DNA of 13,551 nt from JBJXFY01 sp046155815 (GTDB lineage Bacteria > Verrucomicrobiota > Verrucomicrobiia > Limisphaerales > CAIMTB01). Location of the stretch: assembly GCA_046155815.1 (NCBI GenBank), contig JBJXFY010000145.1, positions 1-13,551 of the forward strand, given 5' to 3'. How positions within the stretch are numbered: the stretch's first letter is position 1; every line of letters starts with the position of its first letter. Below are positions 11,822 to 13,551 of the stretch, in pieces. The notes under the pieces were generated by a model, which was given only the letters and a program-made list of their open reading frames with translations, searched no databases and was not told the DNA's origin. The translations under genes and the position numbers were made by a program.

Positions 11822-13551
11822 TCAGTCGCGCAACGCGGCGCCAAGTGAGTTGCGGAAGGCCTCGATCAGCTTCGCCTGGGCGGCGTTCACCTCGTCGTCC
11901 CTCAGCGTGCGGTCGGCGGCCCGGTAGGTGAAGGCGTAGGCGAGGCTCTTCTGGCCGGCAGGCACGTGCGTGCCACGGAACACGTCAAACAGTTCCACGG
12001 CCTCGAGGTTCGCGGGCTTCGCCTGGCGGACGGCCTGCAGCACGGCGTCGTGCGTGACGGCCTCGGGCACGAGCATGGCCACGTCGCGGCGCACGGCGGG
12101 GAACTGCGGCAGGGGCTTGAAGGACCGGACGGCGTTGCGGCGGGCGAGGAGCTGGTCGAGGTCCAGCTCGGCGAACAGCACGGCATCCCGCAGGTCATGG
12201 CGCTTCGCGAGCGCGGGCTGGAGCTGTCCCAGCTGCCCGAGCGGCAGCTTCCCACCGAGGGCGATGGCGGCGGACTCGACGAACCACGGCGTGGCCTCCG
12301 GCTGTTTCGCGTAGGCCACGCCGCGCAGACCGAGGCGGTCGAGGAGTTCCTCAAGGATGCCCTTGAGGTCGGCGAGGTCGCACTGTGCGTCGCGCTCCGC
12401 GCCGGCCCAGAAGGCGGGCTGCCGCGCACCAGTGAGGGCCACGGCCACGCGCCAGCCCTCACGCACCGCGCCGTCCGCGCCGCGGGCGAAGACGCGGCCG
12501 AGCTCGAAGAAGCGCGCATCGGAGTTCCGGCGGGCAGCGTTGTGGCGGAGCGTGTCGAGCAGGCCGGGCAGCAGGGAGGGGCGCAGCGCGTCCGTGTCGC
12601 TGCTGAGGGGGTTCGCCAACGGCACCAGCTCCGCACTCCACGCTTTGCACTCCGCGCTGGAGATGAGCGTCTGGCCCTGCGCCTCGTCGAGGCCAAGGCC
12701 GGCGAGCAGGCGTCGGACTTCGGCATGCTGGTCGTACACGGCGTCGAAGGCGTGCGCGCCGAGCGCGCCGCGGGGCGGCGTGGCGGGTATCTTGTCCACG
12801 CCGTGCAGCCGGGCGATCTCCTCGATCAAGTCGGCCTCGCACTTGAGGTCCACGCGCCAGCTCGGGATGGCAAACGTGGCGGGCGCGGGCGGTGAAGCGT
12901 CATCCACGGGACGGGGCTGGCGGTGGACCGGCTTCAGCCCGAGCTGGCCAAGGAGGAACTCCATCTCCTCCGGCCGCAGGTTCAGGCCGAGCAGTTCGTT
13001 GGCCTTCGTGTGGCGCAGCGTGACCTGCTTCGGCGCGGGCGGCGCGGGGAAGGCGTCCACGACGCCGTCGGCGAGCGTGCCGCCGGCGGTTTCGAGGATG
13101 AGCTGCGCGCAGCGGCGGCTGGCGTAGTCGGCGACCCCGATGTCCGCGCCGCGCTCGAAGCGGTAGCTGGCGTCGGTGCGCAGGCCGAGGGACTTGCTGG
13201 TGCGGCGGATGCTCGTCGGCGCGAAGCACGCCGACTCGATCAGCACGTCGGTGGTCGTGGGCTGGATTTCGGTGTTCAGCCCGCCCATGACGCCGGCGAG
13301 GGCGATGCCCCGCAACTCGTCGGCGATGAGCAGGTGGTCGGGCGCGAGCGTGTGTTCCCTGCCGTCGAGCGTGGTGAACTTCTCCCCGGCGGCGGCGCGG
13401 CGGATGACGATGACGGGGCGTCCAGCGGCGTCCTTCGCGATCAGGTGGTAGTCGAAGGCGTGCAGCGGCTGACCCGTCTCGAGCATCACGTAGTTCGTGA
13501 CGTCCACGACGTTATTGATGCTGCGCAGGCCGACCTTCTCGAGCGCGGCCC
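11822..13551 (-). CDS. pheT: Phenylalanyl-tRNA synthetase beta subunit (5' end outside window)
   Basis: About 575 C-terminal residues of PheT are present; a full beta subunit is near 800, so the N-terminal tRNA-binding (EMAP/OB-like) domain is missing only because the window ends. The frame is open to 13551 and reads ALEKVGLRSINN before VDVTNYVMLETGQPLHAFDY, the classic PheT block. A GTG at 13505-13507 is internal. Domains in order: B3/B4 editing-type region (to about 150 residues in), the B5 region (LNLRPEEMEFLLGQLGLKP), the synthetase-like core (DLIEEIARLHGVDKIP, then NPLSSDTDALRPSLLPGLLD and RFFELGRVF), and the C-terminal FDX-ACB domain (LPQFPAVRRDVAMLV to EAFRNSLG). It pairs with PheS, presumably encoded upstream, to charge tRNA-Phe. 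A heptamer tract is embedded just before the NPLSSD block. Confidence 0.97.
   Translation of the reverse strand, partial: AALEKVGLRSINNVVDVTNYVMLETGQPLHAFDYHLIAKDAAGRPVIVIRRAAAGEKFTTLDGREHTLAPDHLLIADELRGIALAGVMGGLNTEIQPTTTDVLIESACFAPTSIRRTSKSLGLRTDASYRFERGADIGVADYASRRCAQLILETAGGTLADGVVDAFPAPPAPKQVTLRHTKANELLGLNLRPEEMEFLLGQLGLKPVHRQPRPVDDASPPAPATFAIPSWRVDLKCEADLIEEIARLHGVDKIPATPPRGALGAHAFDAVYDQHAEVRRLLAGLGLDEAQGQTLISSAECKAWSAELVPLANPLSSDTDALRPSLLPGLLDTLRHNAARRNSDARFFELGRVFARGADGAVREGWRVAVALTGARQPAFWAGAERDAQCDLADLKGILEELLDRLGLRGVAYAKQPEATPWFVESAAIALGGKLPLGQLGQLQPALAKRHDLRDAVLFAELDLDQLLARRNAVRSFKPLPQFPAVRRDVAMLVPEAVTHDAVLQAVRQAKPANLEAVELFDVFRGTHVPAGQKSLAYAFTYRAADRTLRDDEVNAAQAKLIEAFRNSLGAALRD
12628..12655. 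repeat. Heptamer tract inside pheT (four units)
   Basis: Four 7-nt units in phase: GCTCCGC at 12628, ACTCCAC at 12635, a diverged unit at 12642, and ACTCCGC at 12649, consensus RCTCCRC. It encodes the internally repetitive peptide SAECKAWSAE on the minus strand, located between the conserved GQTLIS strand and VPLANPLSSD. It resembles the NTTCCGC tract at 8666. Confidence 0.6.

Overview
The window is about two-thirds GC by eye. It looks like chromosomal DNA from Verrucomicrobiota, or a close planctomycete/verrucomicrobial relative. This is an inference from a DUF1501 protein, a DUF5069 protein, a long two-module U32 protein and a phosphomannose-isomerase-like cupin occurring together. No rRNA, tRNA, CRISPR array, phage gene or complete insertion sequence is visible.

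Layout from left to right: the 3' end of a DUF1501 gene (+) converges after 23 nt on a minus-strand group. Read in its own direction, that group is PMI-like cupin, very small protein-kinase-like gene, PP2C phosphatase. A minus-strand dipeptidyl-peptidase-IV-like S9 peptidase follows, divergent from mntR (+). mntR overlaps a small zincin-like metallopeptidase. The right half is a minus-strand run, in transcription order: pheT (5' end outside the window), DUF5069 gene, N-acyl-D-amino-acid deacylase, and a 912-residue U32 protein that faces the zincin gene.

Functionally this is housekeeping plus accessory metabolism: tRNA charging, probable rRNA/tRNA hydroxylation by the U32 protein, periplasmic peptide and D-amino-acid processing, manganese-responsive repression, and a candidate kinase/phosphatase signalling pair. 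The minus-strand genes are tightly packed: 15 nt between pheT and the DUF5069 gene, a 4-nt TTGA overlap into the deacylase gene, and 11 nt between kinase and phosphatase genes.

The least ordinary content is two repeat systems. First, degenerate heptamer tracts occur at five loci: one upstream of the cupin gene, three inside the U32 gene and one inside pheT. Sequence variants change while the 7-nt phase is kept for 4 to 10 units, and in genes the tracts read through as unusual linker peptides. Second, two intergenic units of 131 and 120 bp flank the U32 gene in opposite orientation. Each is bounded by inverted GTGGGAC-headed hairpins, resembling paired REP elements (REPIN/MITE-like). The terminal 19-nt hairpins at 6769 and 9735 differ by a compensatory base-pair change.
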